Shown here in pieces: positions 12,101 to 21,736 of a stretch of DNA of 64,000 bases (positions are counted from its first letter, which is position 1; each line of letters starts with the position of its first letter). The notes beneath the pieces were generated by a model. That model was not told where the DNA came from, did not search any database, and worked only from the letters and a program-made list of their open reading frames with translations. Made by a program: the position numbers and the translations under genes. This DNA is from Pseudo-nitzschia pungens (taxonomy: Eukaryota; Bacillariophyta; Bacillariophyceae; Bacillariales; Bacillariaceae), in assembly GCA_037355855.1 (NCBI GenBank), contig CM074768.1:2294001-2358000 (forward strand), in the 5' to 3' direction.

Positions 12101-13463
12101 GGCCCACTCGCTGCCGGAATCGATCTGGAACGAATACGATCACAACAACCAACAAGAAGAGGAGCCAAGCAGCAACAGTGGCAAGAATCACAAGAATCAA
12201 CAGAAGTCCATGACCGATCTGGCCGAGCGCATTCGAATGTGTCTCCTCCGAAGAAATGGGAATCAGAATGGGGATGGCAAGCAGAATGATGATGATAACG
12301 ACGAAGACGAGGACGACCTGCCAGACAACTTTCTGACCGCGTGGGAGACCTTTCTCACAAAGTACGGCTTTGATGGAGAGGACCAGCTATTTGTCAGCTG
12401 CCCGCGCTACAAGGATCGGCCCGAGCTGCTCCTGCACAAACTCCGGTTAAACGCGCCCCGAACCAACACAAATACCTATGGTGATGGTTGTGTCAGGGAT
12501 CCGGCGGTCATCGCCAAGAGCCAGCTCGCGGCCCGCCGAGCCGTCCAGGCCAAGCACGAAGCCAAAGCCGGGGAGGCCCTCGAAGCAGCCCAAGCGGCCC
12601 CGCGCTTCCATTGGGGGAGGAGAAGGGCCATCCGGAATTGCCGGAACGAACTCGAGGCCATCCGGAAACGGAACGCACTCCTGGACCACGTGTTTTGGAT
12701 GCGAAACGCGCCCAAGCTACACCTGTGCCGGGTCGTCGGTGCCATCCGATCCGCGGTGCTGGCCACCGAACGAGAAGTTTTGAGTCGAGGAATGCTCCGC
12801 GAGGAGGGAGATATTTTCCACCTGACCCTGGACGAGATTGATGCCATGCTCCGTGGAGAACCACCATCCCCAAGTTGTTCTATTACTGGTACTGCTGCTG
12901 CTTCTACCAGCTGGATCGACGTTGTTCGGCCCCGCAAGGCCGTGTACCAAACCGCCCTCTCTTCCAACAGGTGTCCCCCCCTGCTGGTCGATTCGCGCTG
13001 CCGGATCCTCCGACCGGATCCTCCCCTCGAGGAAGCTCCGGAGGGAACACTGGTGGGCACCCCCATCTCCCCGGGGATTGCCACTGGTAAGGTCCGCATC
13101 GTGAGGTCCTCGCTGGGCGAGAATTTCCGGCCGGGAGAGGTCCTCTGCGCCATCGTGACGGGGCCGGCCTGGACTCCACTCTTTGCCAGCGCGGCTGCGG
13201 TGGTGTTGCGGATTGGCGGAGCCCTCCAGCACGGAGCGCTTTGTGCCCGGGAATACGGAAAGCCAGCCGTTTCCAACGTTGCCGTGATGGAAGAGCTCCG
13301 GGACGGAATGACAGTGGAGGTGGACGGGACGCGGGGAACCGTTACCATTCTGGACTATAACAGCGGCGGGGACGGTGACAAGGACAAGGACAAGGACAAG
13401 CAGAATGGGAAGATCGACGACGACGACGACAACGATGACAAATCGAAGCTTCCGACCAAATAG
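9162..13463 (+). CDS. PEP-synthase/rifampin-phosphotransferase-like dikinase
   Basis: Two exons, 9162-11177 and 11604-13463, join in phase 0 (IAG|FIEL) across a 426-bp intron with GTGAGT donor and TTTCTGCAG acceptor. They encode about 1,291 residues. The first ATG is at 9162. An ATP-binding lobe of the PPDK/PEP-synthase type runs from about residue 73 (VGGKAASLARL) through LAVRSSAPEEDGAEASFAG, VVVMELVDSVAAGVAFSANP and LCLLQARPITTLY. A mostly helical middle follows. The C-terminus is the phosphohistidine swivel domain, LVGTPISPGIATGKVR to LQHGALCAREYGKPAV, with the likely catalytic His near 1215. No PEP/pyruvate barrel follows, so the domain order matches rifampin phosphotransferase/PigC-like enzymes rather than PEP synthase itself. 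The phosphate acceptor is unknown. Several low-complexity insertions interrupt the ATP lobe. Confidence 0.85.
11527..11600 (+). repeat. Simple repeats inside the dikinase intron
   Basis: A (GGATGAAT)-type run is followed by a (TTTG)n run, which forms the pyrimidine-rich tract directly upstream of the acceptor at 11602-11603. Confidence 0.7.
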
Positions 13464-14447
13464 CCAAAAAAACGGCAGAGGTTTTCCAGCCACCATGTGT
13501 AAACTAATTGAAAGTATATTGTTTTTTGTAACCAATAATGTTAAATTAACGGCTTTCCTAAGACCCATTCCTTCACGTAGGGTTCGGGAGTTAGAATGTT
13601 CCAAAATTATGCGAAAGAAACATGGATATGTAGTGAATTCTAGAACAGAGAACTGACTCGAAATAGTATACCGGAGCTCCTACTATCCGCTCGTGAACTT
13701 TAGTCATCCTGCATTTGTAAGTCACTTTTCTTTCTCTGGCCTTTTGTCCATGAATGTTGTCCTCCACGAAATGCCGTGATTGAATGGTCACCGCATACTT
13801 TTCAAAATCGAATGAGGAATGGTCGGAATTTCGGAGCAATTTGAAATTTTAAAACTTTCGATCCAAATTCCGAGGAAGGACAATTGTGGATGATATCATT
13901 TGAAAACGGTATTATTGATACCACAAACATCGTGTGCCTGCAATTGACCATCTGGATGCAGTTCAACGAGCAAGCTGGCAGCCAACGAGTGCACCGTCAT
14001 GGTAGGACTCTAGCCACGTGATACCCCCGAAAGAACTAACTTCCATCGTTCACTCTATATACCGGTACTCCCGAAAAAGCCTGCGGTTTTCGCTCCTCGT
14101 GTCCTTTCGAATCGTTTGGTTCTAGCTCCCTAGGAGTCAACGATTCCATTTTTGTTCTTGCTTTGTTTCCTTTCTATGCCTTTCCTTTGATTGGGTGCGC
14201 GGACTATTCTACACTCTACTGCAATATACCACAGCCAGTCAATGGTTTGGTTTCGCCCTGGACTGCCCCGTCCTTTCGCACGTACGTCCGGTCGAACCCT
14301 AGAGAAACGGACCTCAATTCCGGGCACCGCCAGCGCTCATTGCGTTGCGTTGCATTGCGTTGCATTGCGTTCAGCGGGTGTTGTATCAATCCATCCATCG
14401 CAGAGAATTCTCAACTCGATGTGTTGCCTCGGTCGGTCCGAAGACGA
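13464..14447. other. Intergenic spacer
   Basis: No supported gene. A degenerate GCGTTGCGTTGCATT repeat lies at 14338-14372. An 82-codon minus frame at 13591-13839 has no recognisable feature. Dikinase and methyltransferase genes converge on this spacer. Confidence 0.45.
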
Positions 14448-15515
14448 CTAAGAAGACGACGCCGATCGGCCCTTGGTGACGTAAATCTCGATCACGTGGT
14501 GGGGATCGGCGTCGTGGCGGACCACTTTTTGAATGGGCAGCTGGACGGTTCCCGAGTCGCTCAATTTGTCCAAAAAACCCTCCACGTTGTCCTGGTTCCT
14601 CCGCTCGAGAGCCGTCACCAGGAGTGTCCCTGGGCTCTCCACCGCAATCTCGATCAGTACGTCCGCCAGGGATTCCCAGGCCTCCCTGCCATAGAGTGGT
14701 TCGTAGACGCAGTCGCAGTTGAGGCAGATGTCAAAGACGGGTTTGTTGTTATCGATGTCCTCATCGTTTTTTGTGGTGGTGGTGGTGGTGGTGGTATTCT
14801 GGACGAGGGCGCGTTCCTCGGCGAGCAGTGCGGCAATCCCGTCGCGGGACCAATCCAGTGCCTTGGCCTCGATGGCGGAGCAATCCTTGAAGTTGTCCCG
14901 GACGTTGTCCCGCAGCTGATCCATCAGCGAGTCCCGATCCGTCAGCACGACCCGTGCCTTATTGACGTTCTCATCTTTGGCGTTCTCGTTATCCAATATC
15001 TGCTTCCAGACCATTCCCGGAACCCCGAGGCCACACCCCAGCTCCAGCAGCGAGTTGAGGGGTTCACCATCGCTAGCATTGCTTTTCAGTTGGCGGTTCC
15101 TCCTCTTGACAAGATACTCCAGTCCCAGGACGGCGGCCTTCCAGACCCTCGTTCCGGCCCACTGGGTTCCGTCAAAAAGGGGAGCGATGGATCCCTCGGG
15201 GAGAACCGTGGAGATAGTCAGTGGCGAGAGCCTTTCGTCTCCGTTGTCGTTGTCGTTGTCTTTGTCTTCGTTGCTATTGCTGTTGCTGTTGTCGTCCTCC
15301 AAGTAATTGGTCGACGGCAACGGATACTCGATCTTCAATCCAATTTCGACGCTGTCTTTCCAACAGCTGGAAATGAACTCGGCGAATTCGCTGTCGTCCG
15401 TGTTGACTGTGCTGGTGCTGTCATTATCATTATCATTGTCGTTGCCGCTGTCGTCTGGATTTTGATTCGGAGTGCTCAATAAGCTTTCGCCTAGGTTGTC
15501 GTCCGAGATGGTCAT
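14448..15515 (-). CDS. METTL21-type protein methyltransferase
   Basis: A single-exon frame of 355 residues starts at an ATG with a good context. After an acidic, Asn/Asp-rich N-terminus of about 100 residues comes an S-adenosylmethionine-dependent methyltransferase fold of the class that modifies lysines of non-histone proteins. Visible motifs are GTQWAGTRVWKAAVLGLEYL, motif I LLELGCGLGVPGM at about 153-165, an acidic residue after the next strand (VVLTDRD), and a post-motif segment FDICLNCDCVYEPLYG. The C-terminal HHVIEIYV strand is also typical. Runs of eight threonines and of Asn/Asp are inserted between motifs. The substrate cannot be read from the sequence. It is probably cytosolic, since no targeting peptide is visible. 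Confidence 0.85.
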   Translation of the reverse strand: MTISDDNLGESLLSTPNQNPDDSGNDNDNDNDSTSTVNTDDSEFAEFISSCWKDSVEIGLKIEYPLPSTNYLEDDNSNSNSNEDKDNDNDNGDERLSPLTISTVLPEGSIAPLFDGTQWAGTRVWKAAVLGLEYLVKRRNRQLKSNASDGEPLNSLLELGCGLGVPGMVWKQILDNENAKDENVNKARVVLTDRDSLMDQLRDNVRDNFKDCSAIEAKALDWSRDGIAALLAEERALVQNTTTTTTTTKNDEDIDNNKPVFDICLNCDCVYEPLYGREAWESLADVLIEIAVESPGTLLVTALERRNQDNVEGFLDKLSDSGTVQLPIQKVVRHDADPHHVIEIYVTKGRSASSS

Positions 15516-16609
15516 GGTAGGGAATGATAGAATGAAATGAAATGGATCGTATTCTTTTGCTTCTGGTATTCGTTGGTTTCAGACCGATTGGTTTGCTTGC
15601 GTTTCCGTAGAAGTATGTTCATTTAGCAGGCTCGTTGAGTGATATATTACACGTAGTAATAGAGGAATGCTATTGTGATCAAGAATCTTGTAGCATCTGC
15701 CAGGAATGAGAACGAGCACGGGTACAGGATGTTACGTTTCCTGATCTAGAAAAATTGCTGTACCTGGTACTTGTACAAGGACGAGTAATTAACTTCAGAG
15801 GTAACTTAGATTACAGTATGATGTGCAAAAGAATCATCATGAATGATACCGGTACGAAGTAAAGCATTTTAGATTCGAACGATGAACGGATTTTTTAGTG
15901 CCCAAGTTTTTGTTTTGGTTGGTTCGCAGGCGCTTTGAGGCTGAGACGACTGACGACGCTTGGGTTTTGAGGTCTCGGAGTTTTGTCTATCATGTTGTAT
16001 ACTACTATCATATATATAATACATACTATATCAAACAATAGAATATGCAAGGATGAAGGTATGTAACGTATGTATATATGTACCATGTACCTTCAAGAGT
16101 GAATGTGATAAGCACCAACCACGATCCACGGAGCGAGCGTTGAGTCACGAAACGAAGTCCGATGCGTGTCCCCCACACGACTCGCCCGACACATTTGGAT
16201 GGAGGATTTTTTCGATGGATAGTGGTCGAAGGATACGGTACGGATACTCCGAGGATACTTTTGTACGGTTTAAAATCCGTAACTTACTCGTGAGGTACTT
16301 CACCTATCTTTTCGATAGCCTCCGGCCTCACACGATTTGTGGTTCCTCCCTCCAACCGGAAACACAGGAGCTCAAGCAGAGGGAATTTCCCATTCGGGTG
16401 TGGGGTCGGGACAACCTAGTGTCGTACAAATATGGATTCCATACATCTCGTATTCGTCGTATACCACCCCAACATCGTTCCGTTGCTCGGTTCCACTATT
16501 CTCGGATTGTTCCCAGTCTCGATTAAAGGGAGTGAGCTGTTCTACTCCTAGTACTGGCGTCTGCATTGTACACTTAGACAGCAATAACAACACTCAGAAA
16601 GGAAGAGCC
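15516..16609. other. Divergent-promoter spacer
   Basis: About 1.1 kb separates the starts of the minus-strand methyltransferase and the plus-strand YbaK-domain gene, so it probably carries both promoters. An open frame continues upstream of the YbaK-gene ATG from about 16337 but has no ATG. No defined element was found. Confidence 0.4.
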
Positions 16610-18649
16610 ATGGCAGCTACAACCGCAACCACCACCATTGTGGGAGTGGATCCGTTCTCTCTCCCCGTACTCGCTTGCGTGGAGCATACGGAGAACACGA
16701 CGGTAACAAGGATTGTTCCTGCGGCTGCTACTGATGCCGTGCAGCACGGATCGATCCGCAACGTCATTCGCAATGTCAATCGCATCAACGATGGAGAGGG
16801 CTTTGAAGCCGCACTCGATGATCGTGGTCGATTCAGCTCGGAGGACAACACCAACGAACCATTGCAGCAGGAGCAACAACAACTCCAACGGCAACAGCAA
16901 CTGGAACAGCAACTACAATTGCAACTGCAGCAACGCCGAGGCCGTGTCCCCGGAACCATCCTCCGGCGCGTGCGGGGTGCCCGTCGTCGGTTTTGGCAAA
17001 AACTACTATCCCGACGTTCTGAACGACACAACAAGCTCCAGTCCGACGATCCAACATCGACAACAACGACTAGTAGCTTGGCCACCACTACGACGGTAGA
17101 CTATGACATTTCAGAGGGCGACGAGTACGAGTACGAGTACGAGTCCGGATGCAAGTCCGGATACGAGCACGAGTACGATCCCGAGTCCCTCCGGGGGTTC
17201 TCGCTCCGGCTCGGATCGGGTTCGTCCGGGAACCAGAAAAAGCTCGGTGAGGCAGGGGACGATTGGATATTTCGCGAGCTAGTCCTGGACACAAACGCGA
17301 ATCCTTCCATGGACGATGGTGGTGGAGCTGGTGGATATTGTTTCTTTGCCGAGGATGGGGAGGACATTGAATTGGTTTGGATCGGACCCGCCGAAGAAGC
17401 TTTGCAAGCCGCGTTGCTGAAACCGAGAACAAGAACAAGAACAAGAACTAGAACACCAACCTCCGATAATCCCGCGTTTTGCGGTGCCGCGCAAGCCGCC
17501 GCGAGAAAAGCCCGGGCCGAAACGATCCTGGTGGTGCCGACGAAAGCGAACGGGAAACCCAAACCGAAACCGAAACCACCCGGAAGCAAAGAGGAGGAGC
17601 GTCCTAGCCACACCGCAAATCTTCATGCTCCACCGGCAGACTCGGCAAAAGCGCAAGAGCCGCAGGTACCGGTGCAGCTGCAGCCGAATTTGCAGCTGCC
17701 CACCATGGAAGAACGGTTGCTGGCAACCGGTCTCGTGAAGAGAAAGGACTTTGACTTTGTTCCCGACACGGTCTCCAAGGAAGTTATGGCTCTCCACCAC
17801 CAGTCCGCTTGCGCTGCGAATGCAGCAAAGGAAACAGAAACAGAAACAAAAACAAAAACAAAAACGGATCCAAATGAAAACGACGCCATCGTCTCGCATG
17901 TCAAAACGGGGATCTGGGAAATCACAACACAAGACGGCATCAGTGGAACCGAGCGCAAGCGGTACGTCGTCACGGGGGTTTGCATGGACGACCGGGTGGA
18001 CACCAAACGGTTCCGAAAGCTCCTATTTCCTCCTAACTCAAACAACAACACTTCGAAAAAGCAGCGGCCTAAGATTGCCATGGCACCCACCGCCGTGGCG
18101 GAAGGCTTGGTTGGCTTTCGCTCGGGAACCATGGCACCCATCTGCCACTTGACGCCGATGAAACTTTATCTCGAGGAGAGCATCGTGTCCAAAAGCTCCT
18201 CCACCACCCAATCCACCAGCAAAAACAAAAACAATAACAATAAGAATGAAGACGAAACCAGGGACGAACGCGACCACCCCGCTGGGCACGATCACAATTA
18301 CCACCATCATCGCCTGAACGTTGGATCCGGAATGTTCGGAAAGTGCCTCTCGATTCCCCTCGACAAGTTTCTACAAATCGCGGAAGCCTCTCAGCAGTCT
18401 CTTGAGATTTGCTCCCTGATCCAAACCAAAAAAACAAAGAATCCTGCGGCAAAGCAGCAGCAGCAGGGAGTGAAACCGAAAGCAAACCCCAAGAAAAAGA
18501 CCCAGACAAAAAACAAGCAACAGAACAAGAACAAGAATAAAAACAAAAACAAAAACAAAAACAAGAAGCATAAAACGGCAGACGCTGCTGTTGGAAGCGA
18601 TTCGAGATGCAAGGGCAACTCAAACCCAAACGCGAGTCCCTTGCAGTGA
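16610..18649 (+). CDS. Protein with C-terminal YbaK/ProX tRNA-editing domain
   Basis: The ATG at 16610 gives 679 residues. The first 400 are low-complexity (Gln, Glu/Tyr, Arg/Thr runs) with islands such as RRFWQKLLSRRS. Residues about 400-590 fit the YbaK/aminoacyl-tRNA deacylase fold: VSHVKTGIWEI aligns with the family's active-site lysine strand, followed by VVTGVCMDDRVDTKRFRKLL, AVAEGLVGFRSGTMAPICH, MKLYLEES and the closing MFGKCLSIPLDKFLQIA. This family hydrolyses mischarged tRNAs such as Cys- or Ala-tRNA(Pro). An Asn/Lys/His-rich insertion of about 40 residues splits the domain before its last strand, and the tail is an (NK)n run. The domain call rests on motif order; enzymatic activity is inference. 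Confidence 0.7.
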   Translation: MAATTATTTIVGVDPFSLPVLACVEHTENTTVTRIVPAAATDAVQHGSIRNVIRNVNRINDGEGFEAALDDRGRFSSEDNTNEPLQQEQQQLQRQQQLEQQLQLQLQQRRGRVPGTILRRVRGARRRFWQKLLSRRSERHNKLQSDDPTSTTTTSSLATTTTVDYDISEGDEYEYEYESGCKSGYEHEYDPESLRGFSLRLGSGSSGNQKKLGEAGDDWIFRELVLDTNANPSMDDGGGAGGYCFFAEDGEDIELVWIGPAEEALQAALLKPRTRTRTRTRTPTSDNPAFCGAAQAAARKARAETILVVPTKANGKPKPKPKPPGSKEEERPSHTANLHAPPADSAKAQEPQVPVQLQPNLQLPTMEERLLATGLVKRKDFDFVPDTVSKEVMALHHQSACAANAAKETETETKTKTKTDPNENDAIVSHVKTGIWEITTQDGISGTERKRYVVTGVCMDDRVDTKRFRKLLFPPNSNNNTSKKQRPKIAMAPTAVAEGLVGFRSGTMAPICHLTPMKLYLEESIVSKSSSTTQSTSKNKNNNNKNEDETRDERDHPAGHDHNYHHHRLNVGSGMFGKCLSIPLDKFLQIAEASQQSLEICSLIQTKKTKNPAAKQQQQGVKPKANPKKKTQTKNKQQNKNKNKNKNKNKNKKHKTADAAVGSDSRCKGNSNPNASPLQ

Positions 18650-18698
18650 CAACCTTCGGCTCGGCTCGGCTCCGCTTAACTCGATTCGATTCACTCAA

Positions 18699-18811
18699 AC
18701 GAAGCGAAACGAAACGAAACGAAACGAAACGAAACGAAACAAAACGAAACGAAACAAAACGAAACAAAACAAAACGAAACGAAACGAAACGAAGCGAAAC
18801 GAAGCGAAACA
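18699..18811 (+). repeat. (GAAAC)n pentanucleotide array
   Basis: About 22 units of GAAAC, with GAAGC and AAAAC variants, lie just downstream of the YbaK-domain gene. Confidence 0.9.
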
Positions 18812-19207
18812 ATCCAAGCAAGGGCTTCGTGGTCCTTCCAAGGGCCAAGACCCCATCGCATTTGCCCACAATCCGGAAACGGTGGGGATGCCTCTATGAG
18901 AATCCTTGGTGCCAGGGCCAACGGAGCGAATGGAGAAGGTTTGTCTCCATGAAACTAGGGAGAGATTTCTGACGAGGCGACGGGAATGGGCTCGGCTCAA
19001 GTAAATTACATAATGAATAGAACTACGGATAAAAAGTAAAAATAATTAGAACCCGAATCGGTAAAGATGAATGGAAATTGTGGCATTTATAAAAAGTGGG
19101 AATCTTCCCGGCAGCAAGCGCTCGAAACCATTCCCAAAAGGATCGATATCTACAACGCATAAAGTTTCAAACGGAGCACCGAGTGATACGCATTCGTGCT
19201 CTGTGGG

Positions 19208-19266
19208 TTGCATTGGATTGGATTGGATTGGATTGGATTAGATCGGATCGGATCGGATCGGATCGG
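19208..19266 (+). repeat. (GGATT)n then (GGATC)n array
   Basis: A run of GGATT units changes into GGATC units, giving about twelve pentamers in total. Confidence 0.9.
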
Positions 19267-20211
19267 AGCGGGTGACACTTTCCAACGCACCAACAACCGA
19301 GAGGTCATTAGTGCTACCGCAGCTGTTGCCGCCTCTGCTGCTGCCATTCGCAGTTCGGTCCGAGACGGACGGAATCTTGCAGCAAGAGTGGTATATCGCA
19401 CTCATGGATGAAAATCAGCAACGTCGCAAATAGTTGCAATCTGCTCTTTGTTTGTTCATTCGTTCGTTCGTTCATAAATTCATTCGTTTGGTCATTGCAA
19501 CTCGTCGGGGATACCCTCCCGTACAGAATATCGCAACTCGAAACTCGATCCCTCCTCCGCTGATCCAACGTCTTCGAACGTTGTTCGCAAATATCGTTCG
19601 TGCCTAACATCCTTGCACAAGTCTCACGGAACAAGCAGCCATTCGATCCCAAAAAACTCGCTGCTGCGACCATTTGTTGGAATTGCTGAGAAAGAATGCT
19701 ATAATAATCACCTCCAAGTTATGTAACATTGATTATTTACTAGTACACGTACGCATATTATACATGGAAAATTACCAAAAAATGGTAAGATGGAGACTCG
19801 ATGGAACGTTTGGTTTTACTCCCAAGTCGGCAGACATGGCACAGAGTGCAGATCGCAATAGATCGCTGGGGTCGAGTGGATCAATGCACGTATAATTGGT
19901 TTTGTTTCAAAGTGCTGTATCGATTCTTTTGGTTTCCGAAAATTGTTGCACAGAGACTTGCGGACGTTCTTGTTCCTTCATCCTAAGGACGGTTCGTTCG
20001 CTTCGATCGATCGCTTCGATCGCTTCGATCGCTTCGATACTGCACAAGAAAGAACCGTGAAACCGCTGTCAACTGCGTGTATCCAATCAAAAAAGAAGAA
20101 TGTACATTGCATCCCAAATGCATCGTGGTTTTGCAGCATTGCCGGAACAACGATCCAAAATTTTCAATTCCGCAGTTTTTTGTTTCGGTTCGGTTTTGAG
20201 GTTCTGATATG

Positions 20212-20427
20212 TTATATTAGGAGGGAAGAAGCGCGCAACAAGCCCCTTTGCTTGTGCTTCGTTTGGCCACCGGCGTTTGAACCAAACTTGTCGCGACCAC
20301 CGCTGCCCGGACCGCCACCAATGCCGTAAGAACGATGCTCCTCAAGATCTAGATCGAAATCGAAATCCTCGGGTCGAAAGACGCTATGCATCCTGTGGTT
20401 TGTGTTTGTCTTTTGGGCAGGATGCTC

Positions 20428-20473
<46 letters not shown>

Positions 20474-20847
20474 GCCGTCAGGACTTTGTGTGCGTCCACA
20501 ATCGGCGGGGGGATTGGCACCGAAGCTGGCTTTTGTATTCCGGCCATGCGACGAGCAATGTCGATGGACCGCATGGTTCTCTGGGCCACCGGGGCCGTGG
20601 GATCGTATCCCTTTCGTGTCGGAGCCTTTCGTATTTTGTTGCTTGTCCCTGCGACCGCTGCGTCGTTTCCGATTCGAGCGGAAACGAAAAAGTGCAAGTT
20701 GCCATTCGAATTCGAATTGAAAGGATTCCACCACCACCAAGAGCCGGATGCAAGTGTGAGCACTAATAGGACGGCAAAGTGGATCACCATGGCTTGGTTC
20801 CCTCGCAGGTTCTTCATTGTTGTTCTTCGGTATGGTTTTTCTGGCAT
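20212..20847 (-). CDS. Small secreted or membrane-anchored protein, unknown
   Basis: A 211-residue frame starts at an ATG. A hydrophobic stretch near residue 20, MVIHFAVLLVLTLASGS, preceded by Lys/Arg residues, looks like a signal peptide or anchor; an internal ATG at MVIHFAV could be the true start. The mature part is hydrophilic, with RKAPTRKGYDPTAPVAQRTM, a seven-unit Ser-Asn run encoded by a hexanucleotide repeat, and a Gly-rich basic tail. No family is recognised. Support comes from the signal-peptide-like start and amino-acid-like composition, so it may be real but is not certain. Confidence 0.5.
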
Positions 20848-21736
20848 GAAGAGTACTAGTAGTGAGAGTTGGCTTGGACTACTCGTATTGCATTTTTGAA
20901 TAGAGTCATATCCTTGGGAGGAGTTCCGAAATGGGCGGTTCGATCAAACCATGGCAAAGGAAAAGCGTTCTGCAGCATCGCGAGTCCCAGTTTCGGCAAG
21001 ATCCGCCCTACGGCTACGACTTTTGTCAAGACAGGAGGTAGGCACGAGCAGTTGTTGCGATTGGAAGGAACAAAAAATAGTACCTGTAGGAACAGTGATA
21101 ATAATTGTTGGCAATCATCGACGGTCGATAGCGGGACAAAAAAGTGAGGCTATTGTGTAGTCGTTTAAAAACAGTTCAAATAACATGCCCGGAATCCAAC
21201 CGGGAATCTCTGATTCTATGCGTTGGATCGTCCGAAGCAGTGCTGCACGAAAGAGCCGCGTCAAATTTTGTCGATGAAACGTGGAAACAACCCAGACCAC
21301 GACTGCAACACGTTTGAGATTCAGATTTTGTTGATGGATTGATTGATCAGAGGATGGATTGGTAGGTAACGTTTACGGTAAGATTACGAGTATGATTATT
21401 GTATTCAGTAATATCGTAGTACCGTAATAAAGAATGTCAATGATTCAGTATTGTTAGTTGTTTGACGACGGATCATTCTCTTTCGGCACGGTAACCTTAC
21501 CCTCACTGTGTTTCCTTGTATCGCAACTCGGGAACGAACTGACGAACTACTTGGTTCCCTCAATACGCACTCGAGGTTCATCCAATTTTGATTCGACTGC
21601 CAACCTTCAACCGACTTTTTTATGCAACAATTGCAATCACGAGACCAAGTGAGGATATGATTTCTCTTGAATACGAATAACGAAACCAAGCAACTGGTGG
21701 CGGCGGTAGCGGTATACGAACCGATACCGAGCAGAA
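20848..21736. other. Spacer between divergent genes
   Basis: No supported gene. A T-arm-like hairpin (CCCGGAATCCAACCGGG) lies at 21186-21202 but no full tRNA can be folded around it. Confidence 0.4.

Larger units (their letters stand above)
18650..20211. other. Intergenic spacer with pentanucleotide repeats
   Basis: No gene is supported. It contains a (GAAAC)n array, a (GGATT)n/(GGATC)n array, a TTCGTTCGTTCG run near 19455 and a CGATCGCTTCGAT run near 20005. Frames across these arrays translate into periodic nonsense. Confidence 0.5.

Noticed and set aside
14163..15482. 439-codon plus frame opposite the methyltransferase
   Set aside because: It mirrors a gene with clear methyltransferase motifs on the other strand.
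21180..21262. Possible minus-strand tRNA
   Set aside because: A T-arm-like hairpin is present, but the loop lacks TTC and no acceptor or anticodon arm can be paired.
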